DNA from: Camellia lanceoleosa
Taxonomy: Eukaryota; Streptophyta; Magnoliopsida; Ericales; Theaceae
Length of the DNA stretch: 64,000 nucleotides
Direction: 5' to 3'
Assembly (NCBI GenBank): GCA_025200525.1
Contig: CM045763.1
Span: 59,475,530-59,539,529, forward strand
The notes beneath the pieces are model-generated. The model worked only from the letters and a program-made list of their open reading frames with translations. It had not been told where the DNA came from and ran no database searches. Both the position numbers and the translations under genes were made by a program. This document shows, piece by piece, positions 34,330 to 46,901 of the stretch (positions within the stretch are counted from its first letter, which is position 1; each line of letters starts with the position of its first letter).

Positions 34330-35781
34330 GTATGACACGTGATAATTTTTCATGTGTCATGGGTAAATGTTAAGTGATGAGGTCTTACATACCATAGTGA
34401 AAATAGCAAGTTACAAATTCCATTTGATCGACAGCTTGGTTTTAATGCATTCTTGTTTCATAAACATTGCAAGGAATAGAGGTCGATGTTTTAATGCATT
34501 CTTGTATGAGTAAACATTGCATGTAACACATTTACTTAAATGTAGCAAAGTAATATTTACCCGCACGCTGCCAAAGAAAAGAAGATGAGTCTGTGTGTGT
34601 CGCTTTTGCTTCGTCTTGAAAGCGTCTTTCAAGAAATGGGGTGTACCTAAATGAACTGCACAGGCAGCTTTAACAATATGGTTTGATATCCTTATTCAAG
34701 AAAAATACATTTAATACAATTACAAGGGCCGAAAGACCTTACTCCTTTCCTCACGAATCTTGGTACAATGGAGATCGAATCGACCACAAGAAATCGATCG
34801 TGTCACTACATCAACAACGATGACAACAATACAATAACAAAATAAGTCAAAACAACAAAAACCAACAAAAGAGAAGGACTTCAAATCAATTTATGTACAC
34901 CAAACCAGAGCATGAAATCGGTAAAAATCGCTTCATCTTCATATAAGAGATGACCATTCAATACCGATTTTGGAACCACAGTTGGGAAAGGGGAAACTAT
35001 GACGAATCGATCAAAATATGATAAACCTAAATTCAAATGGAAAGCATAAAATCAGGCTTACTATGTCCGAAAATGTGGAAAATACATCCAAATCAAAACC
35101 GCCATCTGACGGTAGAGAAATTTCTATCGGTTTCAACTGATTAAATCATTTTCCAAATGCAAACAAATGAACTAAACATTCATAATCTGAATTTTTTTTT
35201 TTCAGATTCAACTAGGGATTTGGTGTATGAATCAAACCACACCGCTTTTAGGTTTATATATAAAATTTCAGCCCGAGATTAGTAGAGAATAGATTTGTTT
35301 AAAAAATTTCATTTCCTACAAATTTATGAAGAAGAACAGCTTGAAAATGGAAGGGGAAATGGAGATCAAAATGAACCCAAAAATCACACCAAAAATAGTG
35401 CGACTAACCTCTTTCTCGTCGGATCTTCGTCACCTCGAGCTCAAAGCGACCACACCGAACAATGTCTGCCGCTGGCCGTCCTCCTTGCTTTGGTGTTGCC
35501 GACCTTCGCATATCAACGGAAGTGAAGTGATAAAATGTTTGGTAAAGGTAATAAAGAGCTAGGCAAAGGCTATGAAGATGAGGCGTAAGTAGATTCAACT
35601 CTGACCTACCTATTCGCATGTAATCGATGGCTCATTTATTTTTTTTGAAAACATAACATCACGTGAAGAATCAGAGGCCTCGTTCATTTTTCTGAAAACA
35701 TAATTCAGTTTTTAGAATAACCAAATAAATTATTTAAAATTTTCAAAAAACTATATTCAAAAAACCACAACCAAACACAGT
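34330..35781. other. right end of Harbinger element, noncoding
   Basis: AT-rich sequence upstream of ORF1 with no convincing exon. The terminal 110 bases repeat 'aaccaaataaa', 'caaaaaac' and 'aaccacaaccaaacacag', mirroring the left end. Confidence 0.5.
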
Positions 35782-36280
35782 GAATTGTTTTTAAAAAAAT
35801 TGATAGTCTATTGTTATGCTTGTTTATTTTTCTAAAAACAAATACGATCTTATTATGTGATTGCAAATGTCTAATTAACTTAATTTTTTCAATAATAATC
35901 TGTTTAACAAATTTTACAATATGAATGATTCAAATCATCGAATTAAACCCAGGATAAGTCCCGAGTCCTCGGGTCAAGTCCTCCTTAGATTGAAATATTT
36001 TTATTTTTTATTTTTATTTAACCTGTCTTTGCATAAGAAAACTCAACAATATAATATATAATTGGGAAAGAGTATACAAACCCACCGTCATCAATCCAGG
36101 AATTACTTAAAATCTTGCTCTTACGGTTCAAATTTATTCTACATATGAATCTCAAGTTACACAAATTAATTTTTACCACCACACAATCACTCACTCAGAA
36201 TTTTCTTGGTGAATTAATCTGGTCTCTTGCATATTTGATTTTTTATTTTAAGACGGCTATACCCATGTGAGAGCTTAACA
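35782..36280. repeat. copy-B upstream segment between Harbinger and CACTA
   Basis: Matches 1740-2110 upstream of copy A in order ('ttaaaaaaattgat', 'atcttattatgtgatt', 'aattaactta', 'tttgcat...aactcaa.aatataata') and, in its last bases ('gtgagagcttaaca'), the copy A sequence 'gtgtgagcttaaa' at 3477-3489. The 0.8-kb foldback of copy A (2160-2975) is absent here. Confidence 0.75.
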
Positions 36281-36289
36281 CACTACAAG

Positions 36290-36970
36290 AAAATACACTT
36301 TTGGCGACTAATTTTTTAGTCGCCAAAAGTATTGATTTTAGTTGCTGAAATACTTTGTCGATCAAAAATTTTGGTTGCTGGCTTTGTCGCAGATACATCG
36401 TCAGCGAAGGTATTGGCAACTTAAAAAATTTAGTCGCCAAAAGTCCTACAAAATGCCGACTAATATTTTATTAGGCAAAAGTAACAGGTATTAGCGACTA
36501 AAAGTGGCTGTGTCGCTGATGAGTGACATTGGCGACTAACATATTAGTCGCCCAAAGGGTACATCAATTCGTTTAACTCACATCTTCAGCTACTAAATCT
36601 TTTGTCGCAAAGCTTCAAATATCTACGGCGACCAAATTAGTAGTCGCCAATAGTACTAAATGTTTAGCCGCGGAAAGGTTGATTCTTGTTTAGCTACTAC
36701 ATAGGTTAGTCACCTATGATTTTTAATTATGTTTTGGCGACTAAATATTTAGTCGCCAAAAGTGTTTTGAGTTTTAGCTACTAAACAATTAGTTGCCAAA
36801 ACTGTTTTCGATTCGTTTTGGCTACTAAATATTTAGTCACCAAAAGTGTTTTTCATTTTAGCTACTAAACAATTAGTTGCCAAAACTGCTTTCAATTCAT
36901 TTTGGCTACTAAATATTTAGTCGCCAAAATATTTATTTCTTTTTGGCTACCAATTGTTTTGTCACCAAAA
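36290..36970. repeat. left subterminal repeats of the CACTA element
   Basis: At least fifteen copies in both orientations of a ~14-bp motif around 'ggcgactaa' / 'ttagtcgcc', often as inverted pairs (for example 'ggcgactaaatatttagtcgcc', which is a perfect palindrome). In En/Spm such repeats are binding sites for the TnpA protein. Confidence 0.88.
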
Positions 36971-37067
36971 ACGTCATTTTATATTTTTGTTTTGTTTTTT
37001 TTTTCATTTTAATAAATTTTTTCACTACCTGCATGTATCCACCGCAACCTGTAATAGGTATAAAAAC

Positions 37068-37197
37068 AAATCAATATATATATATATATATTGTCACCTA
37101 TTCCGTAATGCATGTTTCACTTACAACCATCAATCAATATATATATATATATATATTATCACCTATTCCGTAATGCATGTTTCACTTACAACCATCA
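37068..37197. repeat. 65-bp tandem duplication with (TA)n
   Basis: Two near-identical units of 'aatcaatatata...cacctattccgtaatgcatg' and 'tttcacttacaaccatc', offset by 65 bases. A similar 57-bp duplication lies at 38215-38330 ('cataaaactacatatatag'). Both are within the CACTA element; 37200-38385 otherwise shows nothing recognisable. Confidence 0.85.
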
Positions 37198-38388
37198 AAC
37201 AAAAAAGAACACCTTCTAATGTAAACTTATATACAAACCAACTATATATATTCCAATTACAAATAATAACGTCATACATTCCAAATACGTTACCAAAACA
37301 ATGTCCTCTATACACAAAACATTTTTACTATACTATGCATTGTAATGACCATTTGGCATGGTACAAATTACCATAGTAATATGTACCATGGCAAAAGGTA
37401 ATCTATATATACCGCCTGAGCAATTAATACAAGTTTCAAAAATACTATATACCCCACCAAAAATTATATGTACGATACATCCAGATTCCACACAAAAAGT
37501 AGAGGATGACAAAAAACTTCCCAAATTTGCAAAACTGTGAATTATCTTGCAGGCAAAAAAATAGAAGATCCACATGTCAATGCCAAAAGCCATCTACACA
37601 ACAAAAATTACACCCATTAGTTTCATTGTAAACAAAAAGTTTCAGCCATCTACAAAACACAAATTACAAGGATGTCAATTGTAATTGAAATTGTATTTAA
37701 ATATAGTTTGAATTTAGGAAGTAATGGTTAAAAAATTTTAACTGTTTAAACTAGGACACATAAAATGAGATGGAGAGAGGATTATAAAATTTTAATTATC
37801 AGTTTACAACACTTCTCATTTCAGCTTTCTCCATCATATGTGCACGCTCCTTTCACACTCCAACCCCAACATGGTGCTCACTTGGTCTTACAGAAAATCT
37901 AGGATCTAAATCTCCACAATGACAATAAGTGAAATTGTGGAAAGGTATGTACTGTGTACAATATTGTACTAGAATAAAACTTAATGCACTTGTAAACTCA
38001 ATGCAAAGGTGTGTACTGTGTAACATTTACGTTGGCTTATAGAACAAAGTCTACTTTAATGTGTTGGTATTGTCAAAATCTTGGCAATCATGATCGAAAG
38101 TCACAAATAGGTTACAGTTCAGATGGGTTTGGTTGAGTTGAGAGTTTATTTAAGTTTAGTCTAAAGTGTAAAGAAATTTCCCAAGTCAGGCATGAGGCCC
38201 AAGTCAAGTTTAGTCTAAACTGTAAACATATATATGTTTTATTCATAAAACTACATATATAGAGATGCCGTCTAAAGTGTAAACATATATAGCTTTCATT
38301 CATAAAACTACATATATAGAGATGCTTATAGAACATATATATTTATAAGCTTTAATATATAAGCTTTAATATATATTTATAAGCTTTC

Positions 38389-40331
38389 TGGCGTTTGTCA
38401 TGCCGACTCCCAACGTACGCGTGCTAATTACGTGCCATCTGACCCCACAGGTCCTATTTGACATAAGGAAGCTACCCGTGCCATCCCTATAGTGGTTCGG
38501 GGGCTGCTTTCAATTTTCGGCTCCTGAAGGCCTTTTTCGGCTAAGTTTATGGCGTTTTTCACGCCAACTCCCAACGTACATGTGCTACTTACGTCCCGTC
38601 TATCCCCATAGGTCCTATTTGACACAAAGAAGCTACCCGTGCCATCCCTACAGTGGTTCGGGGGCTGCTTTAAATTTTCGGCCCTCGAAGGCCTTTTTCG
38701 GCTAAGTTTATGGCGTTTTCCACGCCAACTCCAAATGTACACGTGCTAATTATGTCCCGTCTATCCCCATAGATCCTATTTGACACAAGGAAGCTACCCG
38801 TGCCATCTGTATAGTGGTTCGGGGGCTGCTTTCGATTTTCGGCCCTCAAAGGCCTTTTTCGGCTAAGTTTATGGCGTTTTTCACGCCAACTCCAAACGTA
38901 CACGTGCTAATTATGTCTTGTCTGACCCCACAGGTCCTATTTGACACAAGGAAGCTACCCGTGCCATCCATACAGTGGTTCGGGGGCTACTTTCAATTTT
39001 CGGCCATCGAAGGCCTTTTTTGGCTAAGTTTATGGCGTTTACCACGCCAACTCCCAACGTACCCGTGCTAATTACGTCCCGTCTGTCCCCATAGGTCCTA
39101 TTTGACACAAGGAAACTACCTGTGCCATCCCTATAGTGGCTCGGGGGCTGCTTTCAATTTTTGGCCCTCGAAGGCCTTTTTCGGCTAAGTTTATGACGTT
39201 TTTCACGCTAACTCCCAACGTACACGTGTTAATTACATCCCGTCTATCCCCACAAGTCCTATTTGACACAAGGAAGCTACCCGTGACATCTGTACAGTGG
39301 TTTGGGGGCTGCTTTCAATTTTCGGCCCTCAAAGGCCTTTTTCAGCTAAGTTTATGGCGTTTACCACGCCAACTCTCAACGTACCTGTGCTAATTACGTA
39401 CCGTCTATCCCCACAGGTCCTATTTGACATGAGGAAGCTACCCATGCCATCCGTATAGTGGTTTGGGGGCTTCTTTCAATTTTCGGCCCTCGAAGGCCTT
39501 TTTCGACTAAGTTTATGGCGTTTTTCACGCCAACTCCCAACGTACATGTGTTAATTACGTCCCGTTTGTCCCCACAGGTCCTATCTCACACAAGGAGGCT
39601 ACCCGTGCCATTCGTATAGTGGTTCGGGGGCTACTTTCAATTTTCAGCCCTCGAAGGCCTTTTTCGGCTAAGTTTATGGCATTTTTCATGCCAACTCCCA
39701 ACGTACACGTGCTAATTGCATCCCGTCTATCCCCATAGGTCCTATTTGACACAAGGAAGCTACCCGTGCCATCCGTATAGTGGTTCGGGGGCTGCTTTCA
39801 ATTTTCGGCCCTCGAAGGCCTTTTCGGCTAAGTTTATGGCGTTTTTCACGCCAACTGCCAACGTACATGTGTTAATTACGCCCCGTTTGTCCCCACAGGT
39901 CCTATTTCACACAAGGAGGCTACCCGTGCCATTCATATAGTGGTTCGGGGGCTACTTTCAATTTTCAGCCCTCGAAGGCCTTTTTCGGCTAAGTTTATGG
40001 CATTTTTCATGCCAACTCCCAACGTACACGTGCTAATTGCATCCCGTCTATCCCCATAGGTCCTATTTGACACAAGGAATCTACCCGTGCCATCCGTACA
40101 GTGGTTTGGGGGCTGCTTTCAATTTTCGGCCCTCGAAGGCCTTTTTTGGCAAAGTTTATGGCGTTTACCACGCCAACTCCCAACGTACCTGTGCTAATTA
40201 TGTCTCGTCTATCCCCACAGGTCCTATTTGATGCGACGAAGCTACCCGTGCCATCCCTACAGTGGTTCAGGGACTGCTTTCAATTTTCGGCCCTTAAAGG
40301 TCTTTTTTGGCTAAGTTTATGGCGTTTTGGT
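38389..40331. repeat. 161-bp satellite array, ~12 copies
   Basis: The landmark 'gtcctatttg' occurs at 38451, 38612, 38773, 38934, 39095, 39256, 39417, 39578, 39739, 39899, 40060 and 40221: every step is 161 bases except one of 160. Units contain 'cacgccaactcccaacgtac', 'aagctacccgtgccatcc', 'agtggttcgggggctgct' and 'tcggccctcgaaggcctttt'. A two-unit block (39578+39739) is repeated at 39899+40060, showing recent ~321-bp duplication. GC content is clearly higher than the surroundings. Short frames in the array are by-products of the repetition (161 is not a multiple of three). Confidence 0.95.
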
Positions 40332-40730
40332 AAGACAACAAATAACCTAGGCGATCTAATATTAACTAAACTAATATATTTTTCCAATATGACAATAATG
40401 AAGCTCATAATTGTCCAACGGATTCAGCATGGTCGATAGAGGGAAAAAGACCCGGAATTATGTTGATTTCAACCCAAATAAAATCATGATTCAATGTTGA
40501 GAACTCCTAATGCACAATGAGGCTTTCATTAATTTATTTCACGTATTAGCATCATTTTTAGGCAACAAAAATTACAAATTTATAATGGAATTATTGAGAC
40601 ATGGCAAACAAAATACTTGTTAAACAATTAGGTATATAACAACTATAATTGTTGTCCAGTAACAGACCCCAAAACTCTAGAAACAATGACTAGGTTCATT
40701 GTACATAGAAGTGTTAAAAAAATATATACC

Positions 40731-41987
40731 TGTTACCCAAAAAGCAACCTAAGAGGGGGGTGAATTAGGTTTCTACAAATTAAAATTAATAATACTCTAA
40801 TAAAATTAACTACTAGTATAACAAATTATTAACAAGCATAATGATGAACTTAGCTGTAAATGATCAAGCAAAATAACAATGAAGTATAACTAACATACAA
40901 GGTAAATCAAATAATTAACACATGAATATTAGATAACTATAGCAGTAGTAGGAAAGTAAAGAGAATAGGGAAGAGGAGACAAATAGATTTATAGTGGTTC
41001 GGCTTTAACCAAGCCTACATCCACTCCTCAAGCTTTACTTGAGATTTTCCACTATCTTCTAGCTTCACAGGGGTGCTAGCAATCTCTTTAAAAATGGAGC
41101 AATCCTTCACGGATTTTACACAGACTTCACAAGCCCAAACCCTTGCAAATCTTAGGTGATTCACAACCACTCTCAAGATTTCAAGAACACAGTGTTTGCA
41201 ACACTTTTACAAGATGAAATGGTATTTTTGCTTTCAAAGAAAGCTTAGAATAAATATCTCTCAAAGATAGATATATAAAATGAAGCTTTGATTTTTCTGT
41301 AAATCTCACACAGGAAAGATGAGCTTAATGCTATAAGGCTCAGTGTATAATTTTTGAGAGAGGATGTGAACAAAAATTGAAGAACATTTATCAGAGAATT
41401 TTTCAGAGAATAAATGCGAGTGATTATAGATCAAAGAATATTTTCTAATTTTTTGTCACTTGTTTACATTAGAGGCTTTGGTATATATAATGAAACTTAT
41501 AGCTGTTTAAAGCCGTTGTATTCATTTGAATTTATAGTTGTTTATAGCCGTTTATTGCCGTTGTATTCATTTGAATTTATAGCTGTTTATAACCATTGTA
41601 CTTCATCATTACTTATTTGAATATATTCCACTCCATCATTACAAATTTGAATATCTTCCACTTGAACCTTTTGAATATTTTGGCCTGCTGCTGTGCTGGG
41701 CTATTTGAACCTTTGTTTTGAGCTGTTTGAATTTCTAATTTAATCAAATATTAAATACATTCTAACAACATTTGGGATAAAGGTTTAGGTGAGAAATAAT
41801 GGGACGAAATAAATTTTGATTCTATTTTTCTTTTTCAAATAAATTAAAACATAAAATTATCAAAATAAATGTTGATTCTATTTTTCTCTTTCAAATAAAT
41901 CATCAAAATAAATTTTGATTCTATTTTTCTCTTTGAAATAAATTAAAAACATAATTGAATAAATCATCAAAATAAATAAGTCTAACA
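40731..41987 (-). repeat. 3' LTR (element orientation), 1257 bp
   Basis: Nearly identical to 46902-48123. Immediately outside, at 41988-42001, lies the polypurine tract (on the - strand AAAAAGGAGGAGAT), which marks this copy as the 3' LTR. It contains 'cactcctcaagctttacttga' and 'ctctttcaaataaatta' type phrases shared with the other LTR. Confidence 0.92.
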
Positions 41988-42749
41988 ATCTCCTCCTTTT
42001 TGATGATGGCACATAATGATGTTTTGATTTGATTTGGGAGTAAGAAAAGCTCCCCCCTAGTCATGCTTCTTGAATTCATTTCTAAATACATAGATTAGCA
42101 CATGTATAATAAATACGTCTTAATTAGAGACATGATATAAGACTAAGATATCAAACTATAAATACATAATCATCAGATTAGTTTTCAAATAATACCATAA
42201 TTTGAAAATAATACCATAATACATAACATCTTATAATTTCTCCCCCTGTGATATTATCAAAAGAAAATCATGGGTCAAAATTTGGAGGAGGAGGATGAGA
42301 ATGATAGTGATAAATGGCATCAAAAAAGAGATAATCAAAACATAGATATACATATATATATATATATATGACTCGCCTGCGTCTCTTTTTTTCGTCGAAA
42401 ATCGCGTCGGACACGCGTCCTCGCTTTTGCGTCAGCCAACCGACAAAAGCAAAACAGGTCAATCAGTCAATCAGCTACCTCGGCTCTCTCTCCCTCTTGT
42501 TGGCTTCTCCTCTGTTTTCTTCTTAATCACTCTCTTTGCCTTCTTCTTCCTCATTCACTTCGTGAGAGAGATAGAATAGAGAGACTAAGTAGAGTAGAAA
42601 GGCTGTCAAAAACGACTCTCTTTTCGATTACATCTCTCTCTCCTACTACATGGCCTCGTCTCGTCCCCTTACTCTCTTTTTCAGACTTGAATGATCTCGT
42701 AAGCACTGTTGGGCTGAGTGCCTCGGCTCCCACTCTTCCCAACCTTTCT

Positions 42750-43142
42750 ATGATGTCGATTGAGCAAATAATGGCGGCTCAATCAGACATTGAAGCCAAT
42801 CATTTCACACTGACGTCCTATATGGAGACGGTGACTGCAGTCACAAAATTGGCTCATCGATTGTAGAACAGGACGAGTGAACTCCATCAGGTCAACGCCC
42901 AACTCTCTCTGCTCTAGCGCATGTACAAGGATGCGCAAGCAGAGATAGGCGCACTAAAGGTCGAAAATAAAGAGCTTAAACAGAAGACCACCTCCATGGC
43001 CTGATTTGAAGCAACGTCGTTCTTGGCTTTTGATAGTCGACGGGGAGTGCTCTCTCTCGACGAAAGCATGGGGATAGGGACGTCAAGCGTCGCCCAAGGT
43101 GATAAAAAGAATAAGAGAGCGGTGAAAGAGGCGAGTAAGTAA
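42750..43142 (+). pseudogene. antisense ORF near the 3' LTR, three internal stops
   Basis: On the strand opposite to the retrotransposon, an ATG at 42750 opens a frame of 131 codons ending in TAA at 43140-43142, interrupted by TAG, TAG and TGA. Translation gives MMSIEQIMAAQSDIEANHF, SYMETVTAVTKLAHRL and YKDAQAEIGALKVENKELK, a likely coiled coil. Upstream are a TATA-like run (about 42352-42368), GC-rich sequence and a CT-rich leader (42480-42700), as in a transcribed plant gene. Base composition differs from the AT-rich surroundings. I do not recognise the family. Some plant retrotransposons carry antisense ORFs in this position; capture of a host fragment is the alternative. Confidence 0.6.
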
Positions 43143-45526
43143 GATTGGCGTATGGCCGTAAAAAAAATGAATATTTTTTTTTTTTTTTGGATCGATGTGT
43201 GGTCGTAAAAAAATGAAGGTTTTTTTTTTTTTTTTAATGTAAATATTTGTATTTTGATTTGTTGTTGTGTTTATGTTTAAGTACTGAAAAATGAAATTAA
43301 AAAGCAGAGAAAAAAAATAAGAAAATTAAGCCCAAACAAAAAATAATAATGAGAGACCAAATTGTTAATGAGTATATGAGAAGCATTTGAGCATGATTTA
43401 ATTCTCAATTTCTTAGCAAGAGCATACCAATCGCAAGACTATAATAGACATAACAGTGCATAGATCAAACAAGGTTGCCAAGCAAGAGTATAAATATGGA
43501 GCTAAAGTTCAAGTCACTCCTTCTTGAGGAAAACGATCTTCCTCTTACATTATCAATAACTAATCAGCTCAAAGGTCATGTTGTAAGAATTAAGATACCA
43601 AAAGCATAGAAATACCAAAATAATCAGAGATACTAAAACAATCAAGTCTCTTTTTCTCCCCCCATGACATTTTTAACAAAATCAAGCACAAGGAGGGAGT
43701 ATGGTACATCATATAGGATGAAAGAATGTAAGTTTCATTATAGCACAAATAATCATCCATATCAAGGTAGCTCTATGATACCAAAAAATGATAGCACATA
43801 ATGATCATACAATTGAAGCTCATATCATTTGACAATAATGGGCAAAAAAAAAATAGTAACATGTGAAGGTGCAAGCCTATAAGTTTGATATCAAAAATAG
43901 AATAGAAACTGAGAGAATTTTAAAAAATAATCAAGTTTAAATTCTTTCCCTTGTTTCATTTGGCAAAATCAATAGGAGATATGATAAATGAAAGCTCATA
44001 ACTGAAATGTTCTTGTCAATAATATCAAATAGGATGCCAAAATGATACCAACATGCAATCTACCAAGGATACTAATATGCAATCTAGAAGATTTAACAAT
44101 CATAGTTCAAGCATTATGTAGAATACCAAATATTGCTCATAATAGGTTAAACTCAATATGATCTCATGGAGTTAATGTAATTCCAAAAAAGATGAAGTAT
44201 GTTCAAGGTATAACAATTCATATGCCAAGAAAAATCATGAATTTCAATATGTACCACACATTTAAGCATAGGCATGATTTTTAGGTAAGAGCATCATCAA
44301 AAAGTATACATTGCAAATCATATGAAGCATAATCAATTTTTTTCATATCAAAGTAATAACAGTATTAGCTCAAAGGCTATAAGATAGAATTTTTACCTCA
44401 ACAGCTTAAGAGAGTGTATGAGGCATACATTAGGTTTAAGAGATGGAAGCTTTTCAATCTTCAATTTTCTTTCACGAGGAGTTCATCTCAAAAGGGTTTA
44501 ACAAGTATGTTAGCAAAATGATTTCTCCCCCTAAGTTGGTGCTACCATTTTCTAATGTGATTTGTGTAAATATAGCATTCATAGAACAATCACTATTACT
44601 CAATAAAAATACAATACAAATCACTTTTTATTACAAACTCAAAAAGTGAAAAATAATTCAATAATCAAACAAGAATTTGGAATGCTATTTTTCAGAATTT
44701 TTAAGTTGTGGCACATAGCATAATATGCATAAGAAAATAGTGTTATGCTCTTTGTTTTAAAAATGATGCAACAATCTCATTTAATCACATAACATTATTA
44801 AGAGGCATTTTCATCAATTAATCCACATACTCAAGTGTGATAAAGCATTTTACTCAATGTGGAACACAACATGAATGCTATAAACAATTAATTCAACAAT
44901 TTATCAATCAAAAACATTTTATGAGATGTATGCCAATATAATCCATATTCAAAAGATATTCAATAGGATAGATGCAATGTCTCTACAAACGTATGATACT
45001 TCTTTTCATTTAGACATTGTTGATGGATCATAATCAATGAATTTCACAACTCATTCAAATATTCAAATGTAAAGCATATAAGCATAAAATTTTCATATTA
45101 AGCATATTCTTAAGTTCACAAATGTAGAATTCAAAATATAGATAGTATACATCTCAAAAACATGCTATAATATCAAAATTGATTCTACAAAGATATGACT
45201 CAAAAATGAATTAACATATTAGTATGAAGTCATATATAAAATGTGAAAAGTATGTTCTCTCTTTTTCATAGCAATGGATGACATGATATACAATGTTAAT
45301 GAATACATGAATCATTCATATTATAATAGGCATTTATCAAAATAATATAATTCTCATTTTTGAGTTCAATGAATGTTTGAAAGAAACTAGCAGAATATGA
45401 CTTAGCAAACTTAGTACAATTAGTTTACATGGAAGCAATGATTAGACACAACCTATTGTACACAAATCACATCTTAAAGAATATAGAAATTTAAGCTTAA
45501 AGGTGTGTTAGGAGTTATACCTTCAT
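43143..45526. other. retrotransposon interior where pol would be expected, noncoding
   Basis: About 2.4 kb of AT-rich sequence with many 'catatcaaag' / 'aagcataa' phrases and no frame resembling protease, integrase, reverse transcriptase or RNase H on either strand. Confidence 0.6.
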
Positions 45527-46859
45527 TTATCTCTTTGGAATCTTCACCCATATATTACCTCTATTGTTTATCTTGGGGATTTTCATTTCGTCATTCTTCT
45601 TCTTGTAGGAGCTAATTTTGCTCTTTAGATTGAACACTATTGTCGTGCATTTCCTCTCGAAGTCCTCGGTATTCTTTGACATTCCACTTACAAAATATCT
45701 TGATTTTTTTCTTGGTACCCATACTTTCTTGGGTCCATAGGGATTAGTCTCAAGAATATTTAATCTCATAAAAGGTTTAGGAGGATCAAAACCAATGCCT
45801 ACTTTGTCAAAAACACATTTTGTATTTCCAAGAAGCTTGATGAGGTTTTTTTTTTTTTTTTTTTTTCCTTTTACAAAATTTTCAAGAGTTCAACATTGTT
45901 TTTCAAAATATTTTTCTCATTGACAATAGACGTAAAGTTATTTTTCAAAGTAACATTTTCCAATTTTAAAACATCCACATCATTTGAAAGAGAACTAACT
46001 AATTTTTTTAATTTAGAATTCTCAACACAAACATTTCTAAATATGTCATGTAATTCATTAAAAGCACTTTCAAATTCTACATAATTAGAAATTACCTCAT
46101 CTTGAGTGAATTCTTCTTCTCCAAGAGCCATGAGACACAAGTTGGCTACTCCATTTTTTTCTCCCCAAATGGCTTCCTTTTTGCTGCCATCCATCATTGA
46201 AAGTTCATGAACCATGAATGAGCCTAGGAGTTTTTCAATGCCTAATTTTGTTAGGTCTTTTGCTTATTGGATAGCTGTAACCTTAGCTTCCCATTTATTT
46301 GGCAAATACCTAAGTATTTTTCTCACAAGCTCACCATTAGTATAAGATTTACCAAGAGATTTTAGAGCATTAATAATATTGGTAAATTTATAAAACATCT
46401 CAGAAATAGATTCAAATAATTCCATAGTAAAGAGTTCATAATCATGAATAAGTATTTCAATCCGAGACTCTTTTATTTGGCTAGTTCCTTCATAGGTGAT
46501 TTCAAGTTTTTCCAAATCTTTTTAGCAGTAATACACCCAAAAATTCTATTGCACTCATTTGCATCTAGTGCACACACAAGAAAAAGCTTGGCTTTAGCAT
46601 TAGCTTGAAGGAGTTTATAATCACACTCATCAAATTCATCCTCAAGTTTAGACACACTGATATGGTCTACTACCTTGGTAGGGATCTTAGGACCTTTAGT
46701 GATAATGAGCCATAAAGCATAATTGGTAGCTTGAAGATACAAAATCATTTTTTCTTTCCAATAAATGTAATTACTACTATCAAAGAGAGGTGGCCTATTG
46801 CTAGTTTGTTCTACAGTAGAGTAAATAGAATACATGGTTGCTATGGATAAAAAACTCAA
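45527..46859 (-). pseudogene. Ty1/copia-type gag, broken
   Basis: From 46859: MYSIYSTVEQTSNRPPLFDS, YIYWKEKMILYLQ and ALWLIITKGPKIP, the DUF4219/UBN2 gag start; near 46500 the frame shifts and continues with ITYEGTSQIKESRIEILIHD, FTNIINALKSLGK and RKILRYLPNKWEAKVTAIQ, the UBN2 domain. A TAA at 46264-46266 stands where relatives continue with an acidic residue. The next part (46215-45871) includes VANLCLMALGEE and a coiled coil, and the last (45769-45527) NPYGPKKVWVP, a phrase seen at the gag end of such elements. At least one frameshift and one stop make it non-functional. Gag would form the virus-like particle. Confidence 0.85.
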
Positions 46860-46886
46860 TATTGTTAAATCTAAACAAGAGCCCCA

Positions 46887-46899
46887 GGCTCTGATACCA
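46887..46899 (-). promoter_or_regulatory. primer-binding site (initiator Met tRNA)
   Basis: On the - strand TGGTATCAGAGCC lies two bases inside the LTR at 46902. This is the standard plant retrotransposon primer site complementary to the 3' end of tRNA-iMet and identifies 46902-48123 as the 5' LTR. Confidence 0.93.
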
Positions 46900-46901
46900 A
46901 T

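Larger units (their letters stand above)
27174..35781 (-). mobile_element. PIF/Harbinger transposon, ~8.6 kb, AAT target duplication
   Basis: Left end CACTTTGCTTGGTTGGG..., right end the complement of CACTGTGTTTGGTTGTGG..., both followed by 'ttttttgaa'. AAT flanks both sides (27171-27173 and 35782-35784). The uninterrupted paralogous site near 1740 confirms both boundaries. It encodes a complete DDE transposase and, upstream on the same strand, a Myb/SANT-like ORF1, the normal two-gene set of this superfamily. Much of the rest is AT-rich noncoding. Plant PIF elements usually show TTA/TAA duplications and GG-type ends, so the CACT start and AAT are slightly unusual. Confidence 0.85.

Noticed and set aside
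38389..40331. Possible CRISPR-like or centromeric array
   Set aside because: Units are contiguous without spacers, and the array lies inside a bounded CACTA element in a plant genome.
38428..40439. A series of ~65-100 residue open frames such as MSNRTYGDRRDV on both strands
   Set aside because: They recur in each 161-bp satellite unit in changing frames; the unit length is not a multiple of three, so they are by-products of the repeat.
45871..46215. Possible independent coiled-coil host gene
   Set aside because: Continues the gag reading direction and contains phrases typical of copia gag C-terminal regions; it is inside the LTR element.
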